A DNA stretch of 40,188 nt from Nocardioides sp. (GTDB lineage Bacteria; Actinomycetota; Actinomycetes; Propionibacteriales; Nocardioidaceae). Below are positions 29,800 through 36,554 of this stretch, in pieces; positions within the stretch are counted from its first letter, which is position 1; each line of letters starts with the position of its first letter. The translations under genes were made by a program, and so were the position numbers. A model generated the notes under the pieces. It was given only the letters and a program-made list of their open reading frames with translations, was not told where the DNA came from and searched no databases. The stretch spans positions 1 to 40,188 of the forward strand of contig JAPSKJ010000002.1 of the NCBI GenBank assembly GCA_031177735.1, written 5' to 3'.

Positions 29800-29936
29800 A
29801 CCTCCACCCCCACCATCTCCGCCAGGTCGGGCGCCTGTTCCCGCACGATCCGAGCCCACGCGGCCCACTGCTCGGGGCTGGCGTCGGGCTTGGCTTCGAG
29901 GGTGCGCTCCTGGGACCACATGTGACCGGCGCCCAT
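29796..29936 (-). CDS. Small protein, 46 aa
   Basis: MGAGHMWSQERTLEAKPDAS, then PEQWAAWARIVREQAPDLAE and MVGVEV. Helical and Trp-rich. Supported by four-base and one-base overlaps with both neighbours. Its start overlaps the stop of the upstream 166-aa gene. Unknown function. Confidence 0.72.
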   Translation of the reverse strand: MGAGHMWSQERTLEAKPDASPEQWAAWARIVREQAPDLAEMVGVEV

Positions 29937-30436
29937 CAGCTCTCACCGCCCGACAGCGCCTTGACCTCGGCCTCGATCTGGGCCTTGCGGTCGGGGTCGG
30001 CGGTCTTCCACTCGGCGCGCAGGTTGGCGATGCGCTCCTCGGTCGTCGGCTCGTTGCTCAACGGCTGCACGCGGAACGTCTGGGACTTGCCGCGCGAGAC
30101 GAGCAGTGGGATCGACCGCGGCTTGTCGATGTGGGACAGGTGACTGATCCTCGTGCCACCCACCTTGTCCTTGCCAAAAGTGACGTCGGGATCGCAGTAG
30201 AGGGTGACGCGCCGGCCGACGTACTGCGAGGCGTCGGTGCCCCAGCAGGCAGCGAGCACGCGGCGCATCGACTTCCCTGGTCGCCACACGCGCGGGAACT
30301 CGGCGAGGTGGATGTTGACGGGCTGCTCGTCGTTGCCCTTGCTGACCTTCGCGATGGTGAAGGTGCGCGGGCCGCCGACGAGGTCAACGGCGTCGAGCTG
30401 GTCGGAGTTGGGGGCGAGGGTGTCGCTGATGTCCAT
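29936..30436 (-). CDS. Conserved protein next to YqaJ exonuclease, possible ssDNA-binding partner
   Basis: 166 aa. MDISDTLAPNSDQLDAVDLV, PRTFTIAKVSKGNDEQPVNI, HLAEFPRVWRPGKSMRRVLA and YVGRRVTLYCDPDVTFGKDK are highly regular and recall a family widespread in actinophage early regions. The strand-rich middle could be an OB-like fold; the C-terminal helix (TTEERIANLRAEWKTADPDR) is charged. No RecT/Erf-type annealase is recognised elsewhere, and this gene is one small gene away from the exonuclease, so a role as ssDNA-binding or annealing partner is possible. This is an inference. The ATG overlaps the upstream stop (TGATG). Confidence 0.72.
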   Translation of the reverse strand: MDISDTLAPNSDQLDAVDLVGGPRTFTIAKVSKGNDEQPVNIHLAEFPRVWRPGKSMRRVLAACWGTDASQYVGRRVTLYCDPDVTFGKDKVGGTRISHLSHIDKPRSIPLLVSRGKSQTFRVQPLSNEPTTEERIANLRAEWKTADPDRKAQIEAEVKALSGGES

Positions 30437-30702
30437 CACAGGTGTCCTTCGTCGTCTCGGACCGCGCGATAGGCACGGCAGTTGGTGCATTGGCAGGAAG
30501 GCGAGTCGCCACTTGGGCGCGCGTACTCGCGGGCGAACTGCCACACGGCGGAGGCACGGTCGTCGTCGGCGTCGAGGTGGTCAGCGAGTGCGGATAACTC
30601 AGCCCGGTCCTCGTCACAGATGTCGGAGTGCTGCAGGTGGAATCGGATCTGACTGGCGCCACGATTCGTGCCGAACTTGCTGAACTCAGTCTTGCGTGCC
30701 AC
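30436..30702 (-). CDS. Early protein of unknown function, 88 aa
   Basis: GTG start: MARKTEFSKFGTNRGASQIR. Then FHLQHSDICDEDRAELSALA (helical) and PSCQCTNCRAYRAVRDDEG with a CxC..C set near the C-terminus. It starts one base after the exonuclease stop and overlaps the 166-aa gene by one base, placing it between the two recombination candidates. A structural or adaptor role is possible. No function assigned. Confidence 0.75.
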   Translation of the reverse strand: MARKTEFSKFGTNRGASQIRFHLQHSDICDEDRAELSALADHLDADDDRASAVWQFAREYARPSGDSPSCQCTNCRAYRAVRDDEGHL

Positions 30703-30703
30703 G

Positions 30704-31375
30704 TCAGGCCACCTTCAGGTCGAAGTCGATGCGTTCGGTCATGGGCATGTCGGCGACTCGCTGCTTGTAGTCGGCGACGATCTGTGCGGCGTCCTTCTCG
30801 AACTGGACGCACGCGGCGGTGATGGCGTCGAACCACGCGGGGTCCGGCTCGACACGCTTGACGTATAGGGGCATGCCGCCGACGTAGGACACGTAGTCGA
30901 TCCACTTGCGGCCCGAGACCAGCAACCCCGCCTGCAACTGCGGCATGTAGAACGCCGGCACCTCGTCGGCCAGGATCGTCTTCACGTGCGTCTTGGCTCG
31001 CGGCGCCTTGATCTCGATTAGGCCGTGGTCGCCCACGAGGCCGTCGGGTGAGTAGCCAAGAGTCCAGTCGTCCTCGTCGCGGCGCATGAAGCCGACCTCG
31101 TCCACGTGGCCGTAGTTGTCGGCGTACACGGCGCGGGCGAACGGCTCGGACTCGACGCCGCGCCACATGTCCGACGTCATCGGTGTTTCCTCGGTCCAGC
31201 CGGTGATGCGTTCGGCGGCGAGGGTGGAGAGCAGGTTGCGGGACGTGTCGTTGTCGGCCACTCGTAGGGTCGGGGTCAGCAGTCGGCCGACGACGCTGGC
31301 GGTGACGATGCCGCGTCGAGCCTTGTGCCACTCCTCGGAGCCCTGTTCGAGCTCGGCCATGATGTGCAGGCTCAT
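30704..31375 (-). CDS. YqaJ-like (lambda exonuclease family) recombination nuclease
   Basis: 223 aa. QGSEEWHKARRGIVTASVVG is the typical YqaJ start. GYSPDGLVGD (Asp111) and LIEIKAPRAKTH (Glu121, Lys123) form the metal-binding active site, with YMPQLQAGLLVSG (Gln146) following. This is an intact alkaline-exonuclease core that chews 5' ends to make 3' single strands for annealing. ATG 31375 overlaps the previous stop (ATGA). Earlier in-frame sequence is low-complexity shadow, so it is excluded. It pairs with a putative partner at 29936. Confidence 0.93.
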   Translation of the reverse strand: MSLHIMAELEQGSEEWHKARRGIVTASVVGRLLTPTLRVADNDTSRNLLSTLAAERITGWTEETPMTSDMWRGVESEPFARAVYADNYGHVDEVGFMRRDEDDWTLGYSPDGLVGDHGLIEIKAPRAKTHVKTILADEVPAFYMPQLQAGLLVSGRKWIDYVSYVGGMPLYVKRVEPDPAWFDAITAACVQFEKDAAQIVADYKQRVADMPMTERIDFDLKVA

Positions 31376-31482
31376 TCGCCCATCTCCTCGTCGCATTCGG
31401 GGCAGATGACGACCTCGAACTCGAACTCGTCGTCCGCCAGCACGGTCCGCCAACAGATCTCGCAGGGCACGCGGATGCTCAT
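31372..31482 (-). CDS. Tiny zinc-ribbon protein, 36 aa
   Basis: MSIRVPCEICWRTVLADDEF, then a short acidic part and ICPECDEEMGE. Two CxxC pairs (residues 7/10 and 27/30) form a perfect ribbon. Coupled on both sides by ATGA overlaps. It could be a partner or regulator of the exonuclease next to it. Too short for most gene finders. Confidence 0.8.
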   Translation of the reverse strand: MSIRVPCEICWRTVLADDEFEFEVVICPECDEEMGE

Positions 31483-31643
31483 CGGCCCCACACCTCCCGC
31501 GCCGCCGCCGCATCAGCCAGGTCGTCGAGGTCGTTGTCGCTCCACCCGATGACGCCACCCATCTGCGCCCACTCGATGCGGTCACGAGCGCCGGCGCAGG
31601 CTGGGCAGGTGTCGACGTCGCCCGTGCATCGGTGCGAGCTCAC
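31479..31643 (-). CDS. Small protein with CxxC, 54 aa
   Basis: MSSHRCTGDVDTCPACAGAR, DRIEWAQMGGVIGWSDNDLD and DLADAAAAREVWGR. A CTGD...CPAC set at the N-terminus can hold zinc; the rest is acidic. GTG start; GTGA overlap upstream, ATGA downstream. Unknown function. Confidence 0.75.
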   Translation of the reverse strand: MSSHRCTGDVDTCPACAGARDRIEWAQMGGVIGWSDNDLDDLADAAAAREVWGR

Positions 31644-32035
31644 CGTGCCCGCCTTTCGTCGATCCGCACGACCTTCGCCAGCGCCTCGTCATGCACCGGT
31701 GTCAGCTCGACGGGTGCGGTGACCTCGATGACGCCTTCGCGGTGGCCTGCGATGTGCGGCAGGCAGGTGTGGTGTTCGGCGTGGAGTTCGGCGCGTCCTT
31801 GTTCGGCGACGAGCATGATCTGCAGGTCGGAGTTCTGGCCGCGTTGCTTGCTGATGATCCGCATGTCTTTGCGGTGGCGTTCGTCGAGGCGGCGGATGGT
31901 GTCGCGGCACTCGTCGAGGTGACGGCCCTGCGTTTCGGCGAGGGTGCGGAAGTGACGGCAGTCGTTGGCGACGATCCACAACGGGTAGCCCATGACGAGG
32001 GCGACGAGGAGTGCAGTGGTGAGGATGGCGGTCAC
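31640..32035 (-). CDS. Membrane-anchored coiled-coil protein, 131 aa
   Basis: Residues 3-23 are one TM segment (AILTTALLVALVMGYPLWIV). A charged helix follows (about 30-80, HFRTLAETQGRHLDECRDTI, RRLDERHRKDMRIISKQRGQ), then HAEHHTCLPHIAGHREGVIE and a beta-like end. A bitopic protein with a cytoplasmic or external stalk; its place inside the early operon suggests an early host-modifying role, for example superinfection exclusion or membrane signalling, but nothing specific is recognised. GTG start, GTGA overlap. Confidence 0.75.
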   Translation of the reverse strand: MTAILTTALLVALVMGYPLWIVANDCRHFRTLAETQGRHLDECRDTIRRLDERHRKDMRIISKQRGQNSDLQIMLVAEQGRAELHAEHHTCLPHIAGHREGVIEVTAPVELTPVHDEALAKVVRIDERRAR

Positions 32036-32541
32036 TGGTCGGTCACCCCTTCGCTGAGGACGCGGACGACGTCGATGTCGGCGTAGTAGTGGCAGTAGTC
32101 CTCAGTGGCGCCGACGCCTGGGAGGTTGATCCGCCACGGCTTCACTCCGGCGGCCTTGTAACGAACCCACCTGTCACCCTTCGCGTCTTCCACCACGGCC
32201 CCGAGTCCCGTCGGCTCGGGCGGCTTCGGCGGCTCGACCAGCGAGCGGAGGGCGGCCTGCAGAGCAGCCACGTCACGAGCGGCCGACTTCGCGGTGAGGT
32301 TGCTGTACGGAGTTCCGCCTCCCTCGAGTCGGATGCGAGCAGCCAAGCGATCGAGCACCGGTCCGTCGTCCGGGTCGATCACGACGATGCGTCGGTAGTG
32401 GCACTGGTCCGGCGAGATGTCGCTCGGCCACCCGCCCGGCGCGGACCAGTAGTCAGGATCGCCCGTTGTGCGGACGACCATGAACTCGCGCCCCATCGCC
32501 GTGGCAACCGCCACGTCCCCCGGCCTCCACTCCCGCTTCAC
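32032..32541 (-). CDS. Early protein of unknown function, 169 aa
   Basis: GTG start: MKREWRPGDVAVATAMGREF. Then FMVVRTTGDPDYWSAPGGWP and HYRRIVVIDPDDGPVLDRLA, an SH3-like/beta start. A central helical part follows (ARDVAALQAALRSLVEPPKP). The C-terminus RWVRYKAAGVKPWRINLPGV reads like a repeat of the N-terminal fold. Proteins of this kind are frequent in actinophages. GTGA coupling to both neighbours. No function assigned. Confidence 0.78.
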   Translation of the reverse strand: MKREWRPGDVAVATAMGREFMVVRTTGDPDYWSAPGGWPSDISPDQCHYRRIVVIDPDDGPVLDRLAARIRLEGGGTPYSNLTAKSAARDVAALQAALRSLVEPPKPPEPTGLGAVVEDAKGDRWVRYKAAGVKPWRINLPGVGATEDYCHYYADIDVVRVLSEGVTDQ

Positions 32542-32858
32542 GCCGCACCTCCGTCCGACACCGGCCACCACGAGACCCCCGGCCACTCGTGCGGGTCGTC
32601 GCCGATGGGTGGCAGCGCGTCACCGTGGATCTCGGCGATGCGGGCCTCGTGCTCGTTCTCACTGCCAGCGCAGTAGCCGACCCCGTGTGCCTTGGTTCGG
32701 CCGCATCCTTCGGTGGGGCAGGTGAACGGGTTGAGCATCATCGCGATCCGTTCGGCGGCGATGAGGGCAGCTTCGGCCATCGACTTCCCGTCGGCGAGCG
32801 CGTGAGACACCGCGTCGGCGATGGCGGGGGAGATCGAGGCGGGGACGATGGCGGTCAT
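32538..32858 (-). CDS. Early protein with one zinc-like site, 106 aa
   Basis: The N-terminal helix SISPAIADAVSHALADGKSM, AEAALIAAERIAMMLNPF, then CPTEGCGRTKAHGVGYC with three Cys and one His, and an acidic end ending SWWPVSDGGAA. ATG 32858 overlaps the previous stop (ATGA). The Cys/His set suggests one zinc. Unknown function. Confidence 0.77.
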   Translation of the reverse strand: MTAIVPASISPAIADAVSHALADGKSMAEAALIAAERIAMMLNPFTCPTEGCGRTKAHGVGYCAGSENEHEARIAEIHGDALPPIGDDPHEWPGVSWWPVSDGGAA

Positions 32859-33130
32859 GCCGACACCGATGCCTCGACGTCGATGACCTCCAACGTCACC
32901 ATGCCTCGCTCCAAGTCGCCCCATCCGTCTAGGCGGGAGGCGTCCTCTACGCCGTTGCGGAGCGCGTTGTCGGCGAGCATGTACAAGCCGTCGGCCACAG
33001 AGAGCGGAGAGCCGGACGCGTGTCGGTATGGGAACTCCTCATCCTCGACGCGCCTGATCCAGTCGGAGGGTGCTTGCGGGCTGACGTGAACCAACACGGT
33101 GGCCTCGCAGCGGATCTCGCGGGTTTCCAT
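32855..33130 (-). CDS. Early protein of unknown function, 91 aa
   Basis: METREIRCEATVLVHVSPQA, PSDWIRRVEDEEFPYRHASG, then LSVADGLYMLADNALRNGVE and EVIDVEASVSA. Beta-alpha-beta order. AAGGAG is well placed, eight bases before the ATG. A 70-base gap (33131-33200) separates it from the upstream small TM gene and shows no other feature. No function recognised. Confidence 0.75.
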   Translation of the reverse strand: METREIRCEATVLVHVSPQAPSDWIRRVEDEEFPYRHASGSPLSVADGLYMLADNALRNGVEDASRLDGWGDLERGMVTLEVIDVEASVSA

Positions 33131-33200
33131 CGGTACGATCTCCTTGTAGTTGTGGTGAGGGTCGGTGTGGCTTGGTCGCTGGCACCGGCCCTCGCTGTTG

Positions 33201-33290
33201 TCAGAGGCGCGGGTAGATCTGTGCGCCGAGGTAGACCGCCCAGGTGCCGATGACGAGGGCGATGAAGGCGGTCAGGCGGAGGTGGGTCAT
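33201..33290 (-). CDS. Tiny single-TM protein, 29 aa
   Basis: MTHLRLTAFIALVIGTWAVY then LGAQIYPRL. One hydrophobic segment covers most of the chain. The ATGA overlap with the stop of the 59-aa gene supports translation. Similar tiny membrane proteins occur in actinophages and are of unknown function. Easily missed. Confidence 0.65.
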   Translation of the reverse strand: MTHLRLTAFIALVIGTWAVYLGAQIYPRL

Positions 33291-33466
33291 CCCGACACCT
33301 CCGTCCCGCAGATCAGGCATTCACGGGTGTCGGACTCGGGGCGATCGAGCCAGTCGTGGGCACAGCGACTTGCGTCCTGTGCGCGGTAGTAGCCGTCGAA
33401 GTCACACGTCGGACAGGCGTCGTCGTTGTAGTGCGTGCAGGTCCGCGGATCGGCGTGCCAGCGCAT
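33287..33466 (-). CDS. Small Cys-rich protein, 59 aa
   Basis: MRWHADPRTCTHYNDDACPT, CDFDGYYRAQDASRCAHDWL, then DRPESDTRECLICGTEVSG. Six Cys and several His give room for two zinc sites (CTH...CPTC and CAH...CLIC). TGATG overlap with the methylase gene. Function unknown; may be a double zinc ribbon. Confidence 0.8.
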   Translation of the reverse strand: MRWHADPRTCTHYNDDACPTCDFDGYYRAQDASRCAHDWLDRPESDTRECLICGTEVSG

Positions 33467-33972
33467 CAGGCGGCCCTCCGTCCGTACAGCACGGCGCCGT
33501 AGGGGTCGGCAGCGGCAAGGCGTTCGGCGGGCTCGGCGCCGACGCCACGGAAGGCGACGCAGATTGGCGTCCAGCCGAACTTCAGCGTTGAGCCGTCGGG
33601 GCGCTGGAACTCGACCTGCCCGACGTAGACAGCGTCAGCCGCCCCGTAGAGCAGATCCCGCCACCGCTGGCGGCTGGCAACCTGCGTCATCAGGCAGCCG
33701 GTCCGATGCGCTGCCCAGCGCTCGATCCACTGTTGCGCCGTCGAGTACGGCGGGTTGCACCACACGAGCCCTTCCCACGGCTGCACGAGCCCGTCGTCCT
33801 CGGCGGTGTAGTACCGCTTCGCCGGGACGTGCCACGGGCCACCGGGCGGCGCGGCGACGTCGAGGTCGAACTCCAAGCCCATCGCGTCGAACACCCAGCG
33901 CGGCGTGTAGCAGTCGTCCGAGGTGACCGCGATCGAGTCCGACGGGAGAGCGAACAGGTGCTCGGCGCTCAC
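33466..33972 (-). CDS. DNA N6-adenine methyltransferase (Dam-type phage family)
   Basis: 168 aa. DDCYTPRWVFDAMGLEFDLD is the start pattern of phage N6-adenine methylases, DVAAPPGGPWHVP is the next conserved region, and VWCNPPYS (NPPY at 73-76) is the catalytic motif IV. The order and spacing fit the small DNA-adenine methyltransferase family of phages. It likely modifies phage DNA to escape host restriction or to mark replication. GTG start at 33972 with GTGA overlap; no cognate restriction enzyme is seen. Confidence 0.9.
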   Translation of the reverse strand: MSAEHLFALPSDSIAVTSDDCYTPRWVFDAMGLEFDLDVAAPPGGPWHVPAKRYYTAEDDGLVQPWEGLVWCNPPYSTAQQWIERWAAHRTGCLMTQVASRQRWRDLLYGAADAVYVGQVEFQRPDGSTLKFGWTPICVAFRGVGAEPAERLAAADPYGAVLYGRRAA

Positions 33973-34136
33973 CACACCCACCGCCCCACGACGACGCCCG
34001 CGTAGACCAGCGCCGCGTCGATCGGGACCGCCAGCAGCAGCCCGTTGACGATGCCGGCGAATGGTGCCCCGACGACGACCGGCTCGGGGCGCGTTGGAGC
34101 CGCGTCCACGGTCGCCGCCGGGGAGACGGGGGTCAC
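33969..34136 (-). CDS. Small membrane protein, 55 aa
   Basis: MTPVSPAATVDAAPTRPEPV, VVGAPFAGIVNGLLLAVPID, then AALVYAGVVVGRWVW. A Pro/Ala-rich N-terminus and one TM segment (about 24-47). GTG start, GTGA overlap on both sides. No family recognised. Confidence 0.7.
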   Translation of the reverse strand: MTPVSPAATVDAAPTRPEPVVVGAPFAGIVNGLLLAVPIDAALVYAGVVVGRWVW

Positions 34137-34444
34137 TGGTCGCTCCCGAGGTAGGCGCGGGCGACGGCGTATGCCTTCGATACGGTGACGTCGAGGCCGT
34201 GCCTTTCGATGACCGTCGCGTCAGCCTCCAGCCAGTCCGCCACGGCGAGCGCGACGGCGGGGTGCCAGGAGGCGATATGGTCGGCGTCGTTCTGGAACAC
34301 GTGACAGTCCGCGAACACCGTCCCGTCCCCGTTGACCTGCCAGCCGTCCTTGCCGTAGCCGTCAACCACCCACGGACCCCGCGTCGCAGCCTCGGCCCGC
34401 TCCCGCATCAGCGACGCCGCCCGCCGCAACAGGTCCGCGCTCAT
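34133..34444 (-). CDS. Ea22-like early protein, 103 aa
   Basis: SADLLRRAASLMRERAEAAT, GPWVVDGYGKDGWQVNG, then DADHIASWHPAVALAVADWL and AYAVARAYLG. The DADHIA..HPAVALAVADWLE pattern is characteristic of the ead/Ea22-type family of phage early genes, whose function is not clear. ATG overlapped by the upstream stop (TGATG). Confidence 0.82.
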   Translation of the reverse strand: MSADLLRRAASLMRERAEAATRGPWVVDGYGKDGWQVNGDGTVFADCHVFQNDADHIASWHPAVALAVADWLEADATVIERHGLDVTVSKAYAVARAYLGSDQ

Positions 34445-34578
34445 CACGCCACCTCCGCGTCGACGTCGAAGCAGCCCTCGGGACGGTGCTCGATCAGGTG
34501 GCCGGCGGTGGGGAGCTGGACGGCGAAGGCTCCGAGGGGGAGGGTGGTGGTGCCGCAGTGGCAGACGGGGGTGGTCAT
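34444..34578 (-). CDS. Small protein, 44 aa
   Basis: MTTPVCHCGTTTLPLGAFAV, QLPTAGHLIEHRPEGCFDVD. CHC at the N-terminus and a distal Cys could bind metal. TGATG downstream and ATGA upstream support the call. Unknown function. Confidence 0.75.
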   Translation of the reverse strand: MTTPVCHCGTTTLPLGAFAVQLPTAGHLIEHRPEGCFDVDAEVA

Positions 34579-35060
34579 GCCGCACCGCCCTCGGGGTAGC
34601 GGACCAGGATCTCGTAGCCCGTGCCGTAGTAGCCATTGCCGTCCGAGCCGTCGAACTGCATGAGGTTGATGCGCTGGTCGTCGGCGAACACGAAGATCCG
34701 GTAGTAGCCGGTCCAGCAGTCCTCGGGAGCGTCCGGGTCGTCAGGGTCGAACGTCGGCTTCTCGTCGTCACCAGCGGGCCGGTAGTCGAAGTCGACCCGG
34801 GTGATGATGTTGTCCACGCCGTTCAGGACGCTCAGGTCGTAGCAGCCCGCCGAGCACGCGCAGCCGCCGTCGTGGCCGATCGCCTTGATGACCGTGCCGT
34901 CGTCGAGGAGCAGGTGCTCGTTGTCGACCTTGGTGACCTTTCGGCCCATCAACAGGGCCTCGATTTCGGTCTTGTCGTCCTGGTCGAAGGCGCGGACGTC
35001 GGGGTCGCGGTCCCCCCACGAGTAGGCGGTCGCTCGGATCGGCGTGAAGTTCTCAGTCAT
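34575..35060 (-). CDS. DUF7448-like protein, 161 aa
   Basis: Contains LLMGRKVTKVDNEHLLLDDG, then IGHDGGCACSAGCYDLSVLN, and an acidic insert (DDEKPTFDPDDPDAPEDC) before FADDQRINLMQFDGSDGNGY. The GRKV...LDDGT...GG.C...G.Y.L pattern is that of the DUF7448 family found in many actinophages and bacteria. Function unknown. ATG 35060 overlaps the previous stop (ATGA). Confidence 0.82.
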   Translation of the reverse strand: MTENFTPIRATAYSWGDRDPDVRAFDQDDKTEIEALLMGRKVTKVDNEHLLLDDGTVIKAIGHDGGCACSAGCYDLSVLNGVDNIITRVDFDYRPAGDDEKPTFDPDDPDAPEDCWTGYYRIFVFADDQRINLMQFDGSDGNGYYGTGYEILVRYPEGGAA

Positions 35061-35446
35061 GCTGCAGCTCCGTTCGTGTAGGAGTTGGCGCCGACCCACC
35101 GGAAGATGCGGTGGCCGTGCGTGCCCTTGTCGGTGCTGACCTCGTCGCCGACCGGCCGGATCACGCCCTCGGACCGGAGCGCGTTGAACGTGGCTCCGAC
35201 GACACCGCCCTTCACGCCGTGAATCAGGCGGGCGTCGTTCGCGGAGAAGGGACGGCCGGTCGCAGCGAGCTGACGGATCGCCGCCTCGACCTTCTGCGCG
35301 TCGGTCGGGTGAGCCGACGTCGCCCGCGCCATGCCGACCGCCTTCGCAGCGAGACCGGCGCACGGACACAGGTCGGGGTGCTGGGTCTCGAGGTGGTAGC
35401 CGTGGGTGCAGCGGTCGGAGCGGGCGTCGAGGCCGAGGGTGGTCAT
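35057..35446 (-). CDS. Winged-helix-like early protein, 129 aa
   Basis: The N-terminus has CTHGYHLETQHPDLCPCAGL, a Cys/His motif. The C-terminal half contains DAQKVEAAIRQLAATGRPFS, ANDARLIHGVKGGVVGATFN and ALRSEGVIRPVG, which reads as a winged helix-turn-helix. It is therefore likely a DNA-binding protein of the early operon. TGATG overlap with the excisionase-like gene. Confidence 0.8.
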   Translation of the reverse strand: MTTLGLDARSDRCTHGYHLETQHPDLCPCAGLAAKAVGMARATSAHPTDAQKVEAAIRQLAATGRPFSANDARLIHGVKGGVVGATFNALRSEGVIRPVGDEVSTDKGTHGHRIFRWVGANSYTNGAAA

Positions 35447-35649
35447 CAGGACGCCCGCTTGGTCTTCTCGATGAAGGTGTCGAGGTCGCTGCGGTCGAAC
35501 AGCACCCGGTGGCCGATCTCGACCCGCGGGATCTTCCCGTTCTGGCCGCCCAGCTCCTTCATGGAGCGGAGGCTGATGCCGAGGTAGGCGGCGGCTCGGG
35601 AGTAGTCGAGCAGTCGGCGCTCGCTGCCCTCCGACGTCTGCTTGCTCAT
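35446..35649 (-). CDS. Excisionase-like HTH protein
   Basis: 67 aa: LDYSRAAAYLGISLRSMKEL, then GGQNGKIPRVEIGHRVLFDR and SDLDTFIEKTKRAS. This is the HTH_17/MerR-like fold of excisionases, which bend attachment-site DNA and steer integrase to excision. It is the second gene of the early minus-strand operon, as expected for Xis. It starts with a four-base overlap of the Cro-like gene. It is far from attP, so it acts in trans. A general HTH role is the alternative. Confidence 0.85.
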   Translation of the reverse strand: MSKQTSEGSERRLLDYSRAAAYLGISLRSMKELGGQNGKIPRVEIGHRVLFDRSDLDTFIEKTKRAS

Positions 35650-35948
35650 GCGACTAGTGCTCCTGTCTTGGTTCGGTTTGCGATTCGTCCCTGTTGAGTG
35701 GACACCTTGGGCACGAAAAGAAGCGAGAGAGGCATGTCGAGAGCCTCCGCGATGTTCTGCGCGAGTTGTGGCGAGCAGGTCTTTCGGCGCCCCGAGGTCA
35801 GGTGGCTGACCATTCCCTTCGAACAGCCGGCGTAGCGAGCCAGGCGGTCGAGTGAGAACCCTCGTCGCTCCATCGCGTCCACCAGTCCCTCGCGGTTTGC
35901 CAGCTCCATCCACGTGCCTCGCGGCCAACGCTTCCGGTTGCGGTTCAT
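35646..35948 (-). CDS. Cro-like XRE-family DNA-binding protein
   Basis: 100 aa from ATG 35948 (GGAGGAC seven bases upstream; a GTG at 35969 lacks a better site). HTH at about 30-60: LDRLARYAGCSKGMVSHLTS, then GRRKTCSPQLAQNIAEALDM, typical of XRE proteins. It is the first gene of the early operon, transcribed divergently from the repressor at 36195, and so most likely plays the Cro part of the switch. A basic C-terminus (STQQGRIANRTKTG) follows the domain. Confidence 0.88.
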   Translation of the reverse strand: MNRNRKRWPRGTWMELANREGLVDAMERRGFSLDRLARYAGCSKGMVSHLTSGRRKTCSPQLAQNIAEALDMPLSLLFVPKVSTQQGRIANRTKTGALVA

Positions 35949-36194
35949 CTGAAGTCCTCCGATCCTCACCCCTAGTAGACGGGGCTGTCAACAGTGCAAG
36001 GACATATTGACACGGTGCAGTAGACGCCTGTCAAGAAGTTACACGTGCGTAGTTATGCAGGTCAGGGCAGTAGCGGCATACTCGGTGCAACCACCTAGTA
36101 GACGATTTGACCCTCGACAGTGGCCGAACGCCGGTAGACGGTGACCCGATCGGGCCAGTTGCCGGCGCTAGCTCGGCCAGGAAGCGTGTTCCCC
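35949..36194. promoter_or_regulatory. Divergent control region with AGTAGACG operators
   Basis: 246 bases without a gene between the Cro-like and repressor genes. Operators: CTAGTAGACG at 35972-35981, CAGTAGACG at 36018-36026, CTAGTAGACG at 36095-36104 and CGGTAGACG at 36132-36140. The first two lie beside minus-strand -35 elements (TTGACA at 35991-35986 and at 36034-36029) with weak -10 regions (GAGGAT, CAATAT). The third lies two bases before a plus-strand TTGACC (36107-36112). TTGACA at 36007-36012 forms an inverted repeat with TGTCAA at 36029-36034. The arrangement suggests repressor sites inside promoters of both directions. Confidence 0.75.
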
Positions 36195-36539
36195 GTGAGC
36201 AAGATCGGCGACCTGATCCAGGCCTACCAGGACCAGCACGGCACTTCTGACCGTGCGCTGGCGAGCCGGATCGGCGTCACCGCGACGCTCGTGGGGAAGT
36301 GGAAGCGCGGCACGTTCGTCGAGCTCCCGCGTAAGGACCGCATCGAGGCGCTGAGCGAACAGATCAACGTCTCCTACTCGGTCCTGCTGCTCGCCTTCCT
36401 CGACGACATCGGCTACCTGCGCGAGGAGAGTGATGGCGATGACCGAAACGCCGCCCCCATGAACATGTCGGACCGCTTCCGTATGGTCGCCGGCGAACAG
36501 GAGTTGCGGGTCGCCAAGCGGCCGAAGAAGCGTGAGTAG
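36195..36539 (+). CDS. HTH repressor (immunity repressor candidate)
   Basis: 114 aa from GTG 36195. IGDLIQAYQDQHGTSDRALA, then SRIGVTATLVGKWKRGTFVE, a helix-turn-helix, and LPRKDRIEALSEQINVSYSV. The C-terminal part is charged (GEQELRVAKRPKKRE). Unlike lambda CI it has no LexA-type peptidase domain. The adjacent ImmA-type protease gene suggests that repressor inactivation occurs by that protease, as in ICEBs1 ImmR/ImmA. A longer start (GTG 36141) is possible. Confidence 0.85.
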   Translation: MSKIGDLIQAYQDQHGTSDRALASRIGVTATLVGKWKRGTFVELPRKDRIEALSEQINVSYSVLLLAFLDDIGYLREESDGDDRNAAPMNMSDRFRMVAGEQELRVAKRPKKRE

Positions 36540-36554
36540 ACATGGGGAGGTCGG

